This document shows positions 29,679-38,128 of a stretch of 64,000 bases of DNA, one piece after another (positions within the stretch are counted from its first letter, which is position 1; every line of letters begins with the position of its first letter). This DNA is from Pseudomonas mucidolens. GTDB lineage: Bacteria > Pseudomonadota > Gammaproteobacteria > Pseudomonadales > Pseudomonadaceae. Under the pieces are notes generated by a model. The model had not been told where the DNA came from. It searched no databases and was given only the letters and a program-made list of their open reading frames with translations. A program made the position numbers and the translations under genes. The DNA lies in NCBI RefSeq assembly GCF_900106045.1, contig NZ_LT629802.1, forward strand, positions 2,046,001 to 2,110,000, read 5' to 3'.

Positions 29679-30848
29679 ATGATGACGACGAATCCAGGGG
29701 AATTCATAGCGGTTAACGCCATGCATCAGCCCAGGGCTTTTCACAGCAGTGTGGCGATGACGCACGGCAGACTCCTGGTGATCGGCGGCAGCGATGCAAC
29801 GGTGCGGCAAGACTACCGGCTCTATGATGCCTTCCACGAGCAGATTGTCCCCAGGACCTGGCAATCCTGGCTGCCTAGCCGCGGTGCGAAGACCGGCGTG
29901 GAGCAGTTCGATCAGCGTACCGGGCTTTGGCGGCAACTGGCGTCCCTGCCGGAGCCTCGCTCTGCCTGTGGAGCGGCGCTGCTGGCATCAGGCCAAGTGT
30001 TGGCGGTAGGCGGCAGTGGTAACGGCCATTCATACGGGAGTGCGCTGTTGTATGGCCCGACGATTGACCAGTGGACATCGATCGATGAGATGACGTTTCC
30101 ACGCTTTAGCCATAGCACTACGCTGCTGGCTAGCGGTGAAGTGCTGGTCGCGGGAGGCAACAATCTGCAATCGAACGGTGGCCAGGTGCAGGACAGCGCA
30201 GAACGTTATGATCCGGCCACCGGGAAGTGGCGCCTGGCCACGACGCTACCGACAGATTGCATGGATCACACCGCGACCCTGCTAGCCACCGGGCAGGTGT
30301 TGGTGGTCGGCGGCTACTCGGGGCCTACAGGCGCCGCGTTGACTCAGGTGTGCATGTATGACCCCGCAAGTGATCACTGGCGTGCAGTCAGTCCACTGCC
30401 ACAGCCGCGCATGCAGCACACCGCGACCTTACTCGAGGACGGACGTGTATTGATCGCCGGCGGCAGTGTTGAACCGTTTGGTATCGCCCAGGCCGCCGGC
30501 TTTATTTATGACGCGGGCGCCGACACCTGGGCGTCAACGCAAATGAACCTGCCTCGCAAAGGCCACAGCGCTACGCGTCTGTTGAGCGGCGAGGTGTTGT
30601 TGGTCGGCGACAGTTCCATGGGCAATCCGGGCAGCGGCCGCAGCGCCGAGGTGTTTATCTCATCCGCCAATCAATGGCTGCTGACCGGCGAGTTGAACGA
30701 TGGCAGCTACGGCCACAGCGCCGCTTGCCTGACTGACGGACGCGTGTTGATCGTCGGTGGCTATCGACTGACCGCGCATCCCGCCCCCCTCAGCAGAGTC
30801 GAGCAATACCAGTCCGGCCCGCCGCCAACTGGCGTGACAACTCCTTGA
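29679..30848 (+). CDS. Kelch-repeat beta-propeller protein
   Basis: 389 aa with at least six Kelch-type blades, each showing the pattern H-S/T-A-T-L-L-x-S/D-G-x-V-L-V-x-G-G followed by a Tyr and Trp (for example HSTTLLASGEVLVAGGNN, HTATLLATGQVLVVGGYSG, HTATLLEDGRVLIAGGS, HSAACLTDGRVLIVGGY). No signal peptide is obvious, so the protein is probably cytoplasmic unless a later export route exists. Such propellers bind proteins or sugars, or in the galactose-oxidase group carry copper; no catalytic Cys/Tyr set is recognisable. It follows the efflux operon by 163 bp without a clear terminator. Confidence 0.75.
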   Translation: MMTTNPGEFIAVNAMHQPRAFHSSVAMTHGRLLVIGGSDATVRQDYRLYDAFHEQIVPRTWQSWLPSRGAKTGVEQFDQRTGLWRQLASLPEPRSACGAALLASGQVLAVGGSGNGHSYGSALLYGPTIDQWTSIDEMTFPRFSHSTTLLASGEVLVAGGNNLQSNGGQVQDSAERYDPATGKWRLATTLPTDCMDHTATLLATGQVLVVGGYSGPTGAALTQVCMYDPASDHWRAVSPLPQPRMQHTATLLEDGRVLIAGGSVEPFGIAQAAGFIYDAGADTWASTQMNLPRKGHSATRLLSGEVLLVGDSSMGNPGSGRSAEVFISSANQWLLTGELNDGSYGHSAACLTDGRVLIVGGYRLTAHPAPLSRVEQYQSGPPPTGVTTP

Positions 30849-30926
30849 TGTGAGTCCATGCAAAACAGGTCTGTCGCGGGTATTCTTGGATCCAACGGTT
30901 CCAAGGTCCTACAGGAGACAACAGCC

Positions 30927-31673
30927 ATGGACAAAGTCGTCATCATCACCGGCGGTAGTCGTGGGATCGGCGCCGCCACTGCGTTGTTGGCGGCTCGCCA
31001 GGGTTATCGCATCTGTATCAATTTCCAGTCTGACGAAGACGCCGCGCTCCAGGTACTGGAACACGTGCGTGCGCTTGGCGCACAAGCCATCGCGGTGCGT
31101 GCCGATGTCAGCATCGAAGATGAAGTGATCAGCCTGTTCCAGCGTGTCGATAGCGAATTGGGCCGAGTCACGGCGCTGGTAAACAATGCGGGCACCGTCG
31201 GCCATAAGTCGCGGGTCGATGAAATGTCCGAGTCGCGCATTCTGAAGATCATCAGAACCAACGTCCTCGGCCCGATTCTCTGTGCCAAGCACGCCGTCCT
31301 GCGCATGTCGCCCAGGCATGGCGGACAAGGCGGCAGCATCGTCAATGTCTCGTCGGTGGCGGCGCGTCTCGGTTCACCGGGTGAATACGTCGACTATGCA
31401 GCGTCCAAAGGCGCGCTGGACACCTTTACCATCGGGCTGTCGAAAGAGGTGGCCGGCGAGGGCATTCGTGTGAACGCAGTGCGCCCTGGCTATATATTCA
31501 CTGACTTTCACGCCTTGAGCGGCGACCCGGAGCGGGTCAGCAAGCTGGAGTCAGGCATTCCCATGGCGCGGGGAGGGCGCCCGGATGAAGTGGCCGAGGC
31601 GATTATCTGGTTGTTGTCGGACAAGGCATCCTATTCCACCGGGACCTTTGTCGATCTGGGCGGCGGTCGCTGA
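30927..31673 (+). CDS. Short-chain dehydrogenase/reductase
   Basis: 248 aa; ATG 30927 follows AGGAGA, whereas the longer upstream frame lacks homology. Classical SDR: cofactor motif TGGSRGIGAATA, NNAG (residues about 88-91), catalytic Ser in VNVSSVAARLG, Tyr and Lys in YVDYAASKGAL, and PG motif VRPGYIFTDFH. The residue pattern after the second strand (NFQSDEDAA) is compatible with NADP. Glucose-1-dehydrogenase or 3-oxoacyl reductase-like; the substrate is unknown. It converges on the MocR-type regulator 6 bp away. Confidence 0.87.
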   Translation: MDKVVIITGGSRGIGAATALLAARQGYRICINFQSDEDAALQVLEHVRALGAQAIAVRADVSIEDEVISLFQRVDSELGRVTALVNNAGTVGHKSRVDEMSESRILKIIRTNVLGPILCAKHAVLRMSPRHGGQGGSIVNVSSVAARLGSPGEYVDYAASKGALDTFTIGLSKEVAGEGIRVNAVRPGYIFTDFHALSGDPERVSKLESGIPMARGGRPDEVAEAIIWLLSDKASYSTGTFVDLGGGR

Positions 31674-31679
31674 GGCGCA

Positions 31680-33089
31680 TTAGAACGACCGCACGATACG
31701 CCCCAGCGTGTCCATCGCCTGCTCACTGGCTTCATCCCAGGGGCTGCCGTAGTTCAAGCGAATACAGTTCCTGAACCTTTGGGTCGGCGAGAAGATGGGC
31801 CCCGGTGCGATGCTGATGCCTTGGGCCAGCGCCATCTGGAAGAGTTTCAGTGAGTCGATTGGCTCCGGCGGTTCCAGCCACAAAAAGTACCCGCCGGCGG
31901 GTTGGCTGACCCGGGTTTGCGCGGGAAAGTAACGTGCAATGGCGGCCAGCATCGAGCGTTGTTGCTCTTCCAGGGCATCGCGCAGTCTACGCAGATGCCG
32001 ATCGTATCCGCCATGTTGCAGGTAGTCGGCAATGGCCGCCTGGGCCGGCATTGACGCGCATAACGAGGTCATCAACTTCAGCCGTTCGATCTTCGTCGCA
32101 TAGCGTCCCGCCGCGACCCAGCCCACGCGGTAGCCGGGCGCCAGGCTCTTGGCGAAGGAGCCACAATGCATCACCAGACCTTCGGTATCAAAGGCCTTGG
32201 CCGGCTTGGGCGCTTGTTGACCATAGTACAACTCGGCATACACATCATCTTCGATCAGCGGCACCTGATGAGCCCGTAACAGCTCTACCAGCGCTTGCTT
32301 CTTGGCTTCGGGCATGGTTGCGCCCATGGGATTCTGGAAGCTGGTCATGCACCAGCAGGCCTTGATCGGGTAGCGCTGCAGGCTTTGCGCCAGTACCTTG
32401 AGGTCAATGCCATCCCGGGGATGCACCGGGATTTCCACCGCCTTGAGTTTCAAGCGCTCCAGCACTTGCAGGCAGGCATAAAACGCCGGGGCTTCGATGG
32501 CCACCAGGTCACCCGGCTCAGTCACGGCTTGCAGGCACAGATTCAGGGCTTCCAGGGCGCCATTGGTGATCAGCAGTTCTTCCATGGGCAACATCAGCCC
32601 ACCGACCATATAACGCAAGGCAATTTGCCGCCTCAGTTGTGGGTTGCCCGGCGACATGTCGGTGACCACCATGCGCGGGTCCATGTCCCGACTCGTACGG
32701 GCCAGGGAACGGGCCAGACGCTGCAAGGGAAACAGCGTCGGGCTGGGGAACGCCGAGCCAAACGGTACGGTCTGCGGATCCTTGATCGAATCGAGCACCG
32801 AAAACACCAGTTCGCTGACGTCGACTTCAGTGGAGTCATGCACCTGGCTACTCACCACCGGCTCGGAAAACGGGCTCGGCGCATGGGCATTGACGAAATA
32901 GCCCGAACGCGGCCGTGCGCGAATCAGTCCACGCCGCTCCAACAGGTAATACGCCTGGAACACCGTGGATGGACTGACGCAGTAGGTCTGGCTGGCATAA
33001 CGCACCGAAGGTACCCGCTGGCCAGGGCCGAGGACGCCGGAGCGGATCAGTTGCGCGATGTCTTCGGCAAATTTTTCGTAGCGTTTCAT
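31680..33089 (-). CDS. MocR-type transcriptional regulator (GntR domain plus aminotransferase-like domain)
   Basis: 469 aa. The N-terminal winged helix is GntR-like (LIRSGVLGPGQRVPSVRYASQTYCVSPSTVFQAYYLLERRGLI). From about residue 90 a fold-type I aminotransferase domain follows, with the PLP Lys in GSFAKSLAPGYRVGW and the Asp/Tyr pocket in IEDDVYAELYYG. Such proteins sense PLP, an amine or an amino acid and usually control a neighbouring transporter or catabolic gene; no such divergent target is present here. The aminotransferase domain looks complete. Confidence 0.9.
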   Translation of the reverse strand: MKRYEKFAEDIAQLIRSGVLGPGQRVPSVRYASQTYCVSPSTVFQAYYLLERRGLIRARPRSGYFVNAHAPSPFSEPVVSSQVHDSTEVDVSELVFSVLDSIKDPQTVPFGSAFPSPTLFPLQRLARSLARTSRDMDPRMVVTDMSPGNPQLRRQIALRYMVGGLMLPMEELLITNGALEALNLCLQAVTEPGDLVAIEAPAFYACLQVLERLKLKAVEIPVHPRDGIDLKVLAQSLQRYPIKACWCMTSFQNPMGATMPEAKKQALVELLRAHQVPLIEDDVYAELYYGQQAPKPAKAFDTEGLVMHCGSFAKSLAPGYRVGWVAAGRYATKIERLKLMTSLCASMPAQAAIADYLQHGGYDRHLRRLRDALEEQQRSMLAAIARYFPAQTRVSQPAGGYFLWLEPPEPIDSLKLFQMALAQGISIAPGPIFSPTQRFRNCIRLNYGSPWDEASEQAMDTLGRIVRSF

Positions 33090-33193
33090 CGGGGTCCTGG
33101 TGCAATAGATTGCTGTTGGAAATCAAGCCGTTGATAGCGTTTTGAACCGCATCGAGCAAGCGCAAATTGCGCACGCAGCTTACGCACGCTACT

Positions 33194-34609
33194 TCAGCGA
33201 TTCAGCGGTGCTACAAAGCGGCTGTTGGCGACGGTGTGGATAGCCGGTTGATCTTCGTCAGTCACCTTGAAACTGATGGTTTGCGAGCTGCTCGACGGTT
33301 TGTCGGCTGTCATCGCGACCGACACGGGTACATCGGTTATCTCGCCGGGCGCCAAGCTGATCCGGGTCTTGCCTTGCAACTGGAATCCATCGGCGTCTAC
33401 CAGCTCCAGACGATAATCCTGGCGCTGCTGGGTTTTGTTGATGACCTTGAGGCTATAGATGTTCTCGATCAAGCCGTCGCTGTTCTCGCGAAACATCCCG
33501 CGATCCTTGGTCACGTCCAGAGAAACCATCGGACGTTCGACCAGCGCCGCCACCAACGCGCCGATCATCACCAGCAGCACCGCACTGTAGCCGATCAGTC
33601 GCGGCCGTAGCAGATGAGTCTTGCCACCTTGCAGTTGATGTTCAGAGGTGTAGCTGACCAGGCCGCGCGGGTAGCCCATTTTGTCCATGATTGAATCACA
33701 GGCATCGATACAGGCCGCGCAGCCGATGCACTCCATCTGCAGGCCATCGCGAATGTCGATGCCGGTCGGGCAGACCTGCACGCAGAGGTAGCAGTCAATG
33801 CAGTCACCGAGGCCTGCATCGGCCGCCTTCACGTCGCGTTTACGCGGGCCACGGCGTTCGCCACGGGCGGCGTCGTAGGAAATGGTCAGGGTGTCCCTGT
33901 CGAACATCACGCTCTGGAACCGCGCATACGGGCACATGTGCATGCACACCGCTTCGCGCAGCCAGCCGGCGTTGAGGTAGGTGGCACCGCTGAAAAACAG
34001 CACCCAGAACAGGCTGGCACCGCCGATTTGCCAGCTCAGCAATGCTTCGGTCAGGGGCCGGATCGGCGTGAAGTAGCCGACAAATGTCAGCCCGGTAAGC
34101 ACGCTGATGACCAGCCAAAGCGTATGTTTGGCCGAACGCCGGAACAGCTTGTTCAGGTTCCACGGCGCAGCCTGCAGCTTGATCCGCTGGTTGCGTTCGC
34201 CTTCAGTGACTTTCTCGCACCACATGAACAGCCAGGTAAACGAGCTTTGTGGGCACGTATAGCCGCACCACACCCGGCCAGCAAAGACCGTGATCGCAAA
34301 CAGGCCAAAGGCACAGATGATCAGCAGCGCCGACAACAAAATGAAATCCTGAGGCCAGAAGGTCGCGCCAAAAATATGAAATTTGCTTTCAGCGAGGTCC
34401 CATAACACCGCCTGGCGGTCGCCCCAGTTCAGCCATACGGTACCGAAGAAGGCGAGGAACAGAAAGCCCGCGCCGCTCACGCGCAAGGTGCGAAACAGAC
34501 CCGTGAAACTGCGGGTGTGGATCAGGCTGTCGGTGGATTTGGCCTTCATCTTCTGTGGATGGGCAGGCGCAAATGTCTCTACTAACTGGACGGGGATTCT
34601 ATCGCTCAT
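33194..34609 (-). CDS. ccoG: Cytochrome c oxidase accessory protein CcoG (RdxA/FixG family)
   Basis: 471 aa from ATG 34609 (MSDRIPVQL); a start 8 codons upstream is possible. Several membrane helices, a CxxxCP motif (CGYTCPQSSF), then two 4Fe-4S ferredoxin clusters (CIDCYLCVQVCPTGIDIRDG and CIGCAACIDACD), and a C-terminal Ig-like FixG domain. Family members reduce copper during assembly of cbb3 oxidase. There are no ccoNOPQ or ccoS genes in the window, so this may be a second copy away from the oxidase locus. Confidence 0.92.
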   Translation of the reverse strand: MSDRIPVQLVETFAPAHPQKMKAKSTDSLIHTRSFTGLFRTLRVSGAGFLFLAFFGTVWLNWGDRQAVLWDLAESKFHIFGATFWPQDFILLSALLIICAFGLFAITVFAGRVWCGYTCPQSSFTWLFMWCEKVTEGERNQRIKLQAAPWNLNKLFRRSAKHTLWLVISVLTGLTFVGYFTPIRPLTEALLSWQIGGASLFWVLFFSGATYLNAGWLREAVCMHMCPYARFQSVMFDRDTLTISYDAARGERRGPRKRDVKAADAGLGDCIDCYLCVQVCPTGIDIRDGLQMECIGCAACIDACDSIMDKMGYPRGLVSYTSEHQLQGGKTHLLRPRLIGYSAVLLVMIGALVAALVERPMVSLDVTKDRGMFRENSDGLIENIYSLKVINKTQQRQDYRLELVDADGFQLQGKTRISLAPGEITDVPVSVAMTADKPSSSSQTISFKVTDEDQPAIHTVANSRFVAPLNR

Positions 34610-34804
34610 GGTCTTTCGCTCATCAGCCTCCATCAGGCGGATGAACTATGCGCGGCGCACTGTTTGCATAACAGACTCAGGTAAAACCATAAAAAGCGGA
34701 TCAGATGGAGTTCTGAGCCGCTCCTGCGACGTTCTGCTACACCTCGTGCGCCTTGTAGCGCGGGCCTGGACCCAGCGCCTCTAAACTGAGCTGATCCAGG
34801 TCAA

Positions 34805-35044
34805 TCAGATCACCGAATCACCGTCGGTGGCTTTCAGGTGCTTGCGTCCATCCCTCGCACCGGCAACTGTCAACGCGTCGGCCTCAGCCTCGGTGATGTA
34901 AACCCGCTGGCCGTCGAGGTCGACCGCCGACATAGCTTTCTCGCTGTCAGTGACAACCGTTACCGCACTAGCCGCACGGCTGGTTTCCTGGCCGGTATCG
35001 TCGATCTTGAAGTAACAGGTCTGATGTTCGATGCGTACGGGCAT
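34805..35044 (-). CDS. Small Pseudomonas protein, DUF3203-like
   Basis: 79 aa; AAGGAGAACGTC precedes ATG 35044, a very strong ribosome site that excludes the longer frame. Short beta-rich sequence (CYFKIDDTG, AVTVVTD, DLDGQRVYITEAEADALTVAGARDGRKHL) without signal peptide or membrane segment. It resembles the Pseudomonas-restricted DUF3203 family from memory; function unknown. It is divergent from the MgtC-like gene. Confidence 0.7.
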   Translation of the reverse strand: MPVRIEHQTCYFKIDDTGQETSRAASAVTVVTDSEKAMSAVDLDGQRVYITEAEADALTVAGARDGRKHLKATDGDSVI

Positions 35045-35163
35045 GACGTTCTCCTTGTGGGTAGGCCTGTAGGTTAGTGACCGCCAGGTCAATGATGGTT
35101 CGGGGCAACTGACTGGCGGTCGCCGCTGTCCATCCTTTATCCCCCCTTGAGAAGGAACGGACC

Positions 35164-35658
35164 ATGGACGCCTGGTGGCATGAAGTCTGGCTAACCCTGC
35201 AAACCGAATTCAGCGATATCGGCAATGCGCAACACGTGACGCAAATTACCCTGCGCCTGCTGATCGCGGCCCTGCTCGGCGGCGTTCTGGGCTTTGAGCG
35301 CGAACACAAAGGCAAAGCCGCCGGGGTACGTACGCATATGTTAGTGGCGATGGGCGCGGCGTTGTTCGTGCTGGTGCCACAGATGTCCGGCGCCGAGGAA
35401 GACGCGATGAGCCGCGTGGTGCAGGGCGTGATTGCCGGGATCGGCTTTCTGGGAGCCGGGACCATTCTCAAGGGCCGGTCAGAAGAGCATGAACAGGACG
35501 TAAAAGGGCTGACCACCGCTGCCGGATTATGGATGACTGCCGCCATCGGAATAGCGGCGGGACTCGGCAAGGAATCGACAGCCGTGCTGAGCACGGTACT
35601 CGCCTTGGTGGTGTTCAGCGTAATGCCGAGGATCGTAGGGATTTTCGAAAAGCCCTGA
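35164..35658 (+). CDS. MgtC/SapB-family membrane protein
   Basis: 164 aa; GAAGGAACGGACC precedes ATG 35164. Four to five membrane helices with the family signatures LLIAALLGGVLGFEREHKGK (GxxRE-like), AGVRTHMLVAMGAALF, GVIAGIGFLGAGTI and VKGLTTAAGLWMTAAIGIAAG. MgtC relatives inhibit the F1Fo ATP synthase or act in magnesium limitation and virulence; the short form without the C-terminal ACT-like domain is common in free-living bacteria and less well understood. Confidence 0.88.
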   Translation: MDAWWHEVWLTLQTEFSDIGNAQHVTQITLRLLIAALLGGVLGFEREHKGKAAGVRTHMLVAMGAALFVLVPQMSGAEEDAMSRVVQGVIAGIGFLGAGTILKGRSEEHEQDVKGLTTAAGLWMTAAIGIAAGLGKESTAVLSTVLALVVFSVMPRIVGIFEKP

Positions 35659-35666
35659 TCGTTCGT

Positions 35667-35825
35667 TCAGACAATCACTGGCGGCATGCTGGCGGGTGGC
35701 TCTTCCACCGGTGGCGGCTCGTTCTCCGGCGGCTCCTGCTCAGGAACCGGCTCAGGCTCGGTCGGCGGCAAGGTCGGTTTGTCTATATTGGGATCAGGGG
35801 TTTCAGCCGGGATCGGGATATTCAT
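35667..35825 (-). CDS. 52-aa proline/glutamate-rich small protein
   Basis: A short frame from ATG 35825, preceded by GGAGGCCATACCG, a strong Shine-Dalgarno sequence. The product starts MNIPIPAETPDPNIDKPTLP and continues with repeated Pro-Glu segments (TEPEPVPEQEPP, NEPPPVEEPP), ending PPVIV. Extended, acidic, with no signal peptide or membrane helix. The opposite strand reads as Gly/Ser-rich sequence that has no good start and overlaps this ribosome site. It converges on the mgtC-like gene 8 bp away. Function unknown. Confidence 0.6.
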   Translation of the reverse strand: MNIPIPAETPDPNIDKPTLPPTEPEPVPEQEPPENEPPPVEEPPASMPPVIV

Positions 35826-36028
35826 CGGTATGGCCTCCTTCATGCTTTGCTGTAGCGGTGGACAACGACGATGGCTGATTGATTCCCGCTGGATGGCGGC
35901 ACATCCACCTGAACTTTCCGGCGACGGACGGGCTCGGACCTTAAGCGACCCGACTCAGGAACAGCCGGGGCCAATGCACCATTACGATCAAGCAAAAGAG
36001 CGTCCTTGGGGCGTAGAGGTGATGCTCG

Positions 36029-38041
36029 ATGACTGCTGAATTACTGCAACAGGCACTAACCAAACAGAACGATTCAACTTCACCCTTGCCGCTATCGCAG
36101 GCGTTGTTGCTGCCCAGGATCGCCATTGAGGACACCACGCCCGTGATTGACGGCGGTGACTTCGCGGTGAAGGCGGTGGAAGGCGAGCGCATTCATGTCA
36201 CCAGTAACGTCTTCGCCGACGGTCACGACCGACTGGCGGTACGCATCCGCTGGCGCTCCGCCCGCGAAGAACACTGGCACAGCGTGACCATGACTGAATT
36301 GGGCAACAACGCCTGGGACGGCAGCTTTACCGTGCAGGCACAAGGTCCTCATCATTATTGCATCGAGGCGTGGATCGATCAGTTCGCCAGCTTCTGCTAC
36401 GAATTGGGCAAAAAACACACGGCCGGCGTGCCGGTCAGCCTGGAACTGCAGGAAGGCCGCAATCAGGTGCTGCACGCGGCCGAACGCAACGAGGGCGAGC
36501 TGCATCAGCGCTTGATACAGTTGCACCAGGAACTCTCGGGGTTGCTGGAGACCGAGCAGGTCGCACGTTTCCTGCACGAAGACAGTGCAGAGCTGATGGC
36601 CCAGGCCGACTTGCGCCCCTATCTGAGCACCAGCCCGATTTACCCGATTGATGTGGAACGCCGACAAGCGCTGTTTGCCAGCTGGTACGAGCTGTTTCCC
36701 CGCTCGATCACCGATGATCCTGCACGCCACGGCACATTTAACGATGTGCACTCGCGTCTGCCGATGATCCGTGACATGGGCTTCGATGTGCTGTACTTCC
36801 CGCCGATCCACCCCATCGGCCGCAGCCACCGCAAGGGCAAGAACAACTCCCTGACCGCCGGTCCCGATGATCCGGGCAGCCCGTACGCGATTGGCAGCGA
36901 GGAGGGCGGCCACGAAGCGATTCACGCGCAACTGGGCAGCCGTGAGGACTTCCGGCGCCTGGTTGCCGCCGCCGCGGAGCATGGCCTGGAAATCGCCCTG
37001 GACTTTGCGATCCAATGCTCCCAGGACCATCCGTGGCTCAAACAACATCCTGGCTGGTTCAACTGGCGTCCCGACGGCACGATCAAATACGCCGAGAACC
37101 CGCCGAAGAAATACCAGGACATTGTCAACGTCGACTTCTACGCCGCCGATGCGATCCCGGGGCTGTGGATGGAACTGCGGGACATCGTCGTGGGCTGGGT
37201 GCAGGAGGGCGTCAAGACGTTCCGCGTCGACAATCCCCACACCAAACCGCTGCCGTTCTGGCAATGGTTGATCAGTGATGTGCGAGCCGAACACCCTGAA
37301 GTGATCTTCCTGGCCGAAGCCTTTACCACGCCGGCGATGATGGCGCGCCTGGGTAAGGTCGGTTACTCCCAGAGCTATACCTATTTCACTTGGCGCAATA
37401 CCAAAGCCGAGTTGAGTGAATACTTCACACAGTTGAACCAGTCGCCATGGCGCGAATGTTATCGACCGAATTTTTTCGTCAATACGCCCGACATCAACCC
37501 GGGGTTTCTGCACCAGTGCGGACGCGCCGGCTTTCTGATTCGAGCCGCACTGGCGACCATGGGGTCGGGGCTGTGGGGCATGTACTCGGGCTTTGAATTG
37601 TGCGAGTCGGCAGCGGTTCCGGGCAAGGAAGAGTACCTGGACTCGGAAAAGTACGAGATCCGCCCACGGGATTTCAGCATCCCCGGCAACATCATTGCGC
37701 AAATCGCTCAACTCAACCGCATTCGCCGGCAAAACCCTGCACTGCAGACGCACCTGGGGCTCACGTTCTACAACGCCTGGAACGACAACATTGTGTATTT
37801 CGGCAAGCGCAGCGAGGACGGCAGCAACTTCGTTCTCGTCGCCGTGAGCCTTGATCCGTTCAATGCCCAGGAAGCCCACTTTGAACTGCCGCTGTGGGAG
37901 CTGGGCCTGCCGGACGACGCCCAGACCCAGGGCGAAGACTTGATGAACGGCCACCGCTGGACGTGGCATGGCAAAACACAGTTCATGCGTATCGAACCCT
38001 GGAACCAGCCATTCGGAATCTGGCGGATCACGGTGTCCTGA
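36029..38041 (+). CDS. glgE: Alpha-1,4-glucan:maltose-1-phosphate maltosyltransferase
   Basis: 670 aa, GH13_3 family. Extends alpha-1,4-glucan by maltosyl units from maltose-1-phosphate. An N-terminal beta-sandwich domain (about 1-130) and helical region precede the barrel (YFPPIHPIGRSHRKGKNN). Catalytic residues: nucleophile Asp in FRVDNPHTKPLPFW, acid/base Glu in FLAEAFTTP and Asp in FVNTPDINPGF. First gene of glgE-treS-glgB; treS begins 87 bp downstream. ATG 36029 is used, with GAGGTG just upstream. Confidence 0.95.
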   Translation: MTAELLQQALTKQNDSTSPLPLSQALLLPRIAIEDTTPVIDGGDFAVKAVEGERIHVTSNVFADGHDRLAVRIRWRSAREEHWHSVTMTELGNNAWDGSFTVQAQGPHHYCIEAWIDQFASFCYELGKKHTAGVPVSLELQEGRNQVLHAAERNEGELHQRLIQLHQELSGLLETEQVARFLHEDSAELMAQADLRPYLSTSPIYPIDVERRQALFASWYELFPRSITDDPARHGTFNDVHSRLPMIRDMGFDVLYFPPIHPIGRSHRKGKNNSLTAGPDDPGSPYAIGSEEGGHEAIHAQLGSREDFRRLVAAAAEHGLEIALDFAIQCSQDHPWLKQHPGWFNWRPDGTIKYAENPPKKYQDIVNVDFYAADAIPGLWMELRDIVVGWVQEGVKTFRVDNPHTKPLPFWQWLISDVRAEHPEVIFLAEAFTTPAMMARLGKVGYSQSYTYFTWRNTKAELSEYFTQLNQSPWRECYRPNFFVNTPDINPGFLHQCGRAGFLIRAALATMGSGLWGMYSGFELCESAAVPGKEEYLDSEKYEIRPRDFSIPGNIIAQIAQLNRIRRQNPALQTHLGLTFYNAWNDNIVYFGKRSEDGSNFVLVAVSLDPFNAQEAHFELPLWELGLPDDAQTQGEDLMNGHRWTWHGKTQFMRIEPWNQPFGIWRITVS

Positions 38042-38128
38042 CCATCACACCGGGCGCAGGTGCTGCGAGATAGCGGGACAGGCGTGTTTATTCAGACCGG
38101 TTTTTCAGAATTTTTCAGGAGTTGAACC

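Noticed and set aside
35686..36039. 117-codon Gly/Ser-rich frame on the plus strand
   Set aside because: It is the complement of the Pro/Glu-rich minus-strand small gene, which has the better ribosome site, and runs on into the glgE promoter.
36092..37969. 625-codon open frame on the minus strand opposite glgE
   Set aside because: Antisense to all GlgE catalytic motifs, with Arg/Gln/His-rich nonsense translation.
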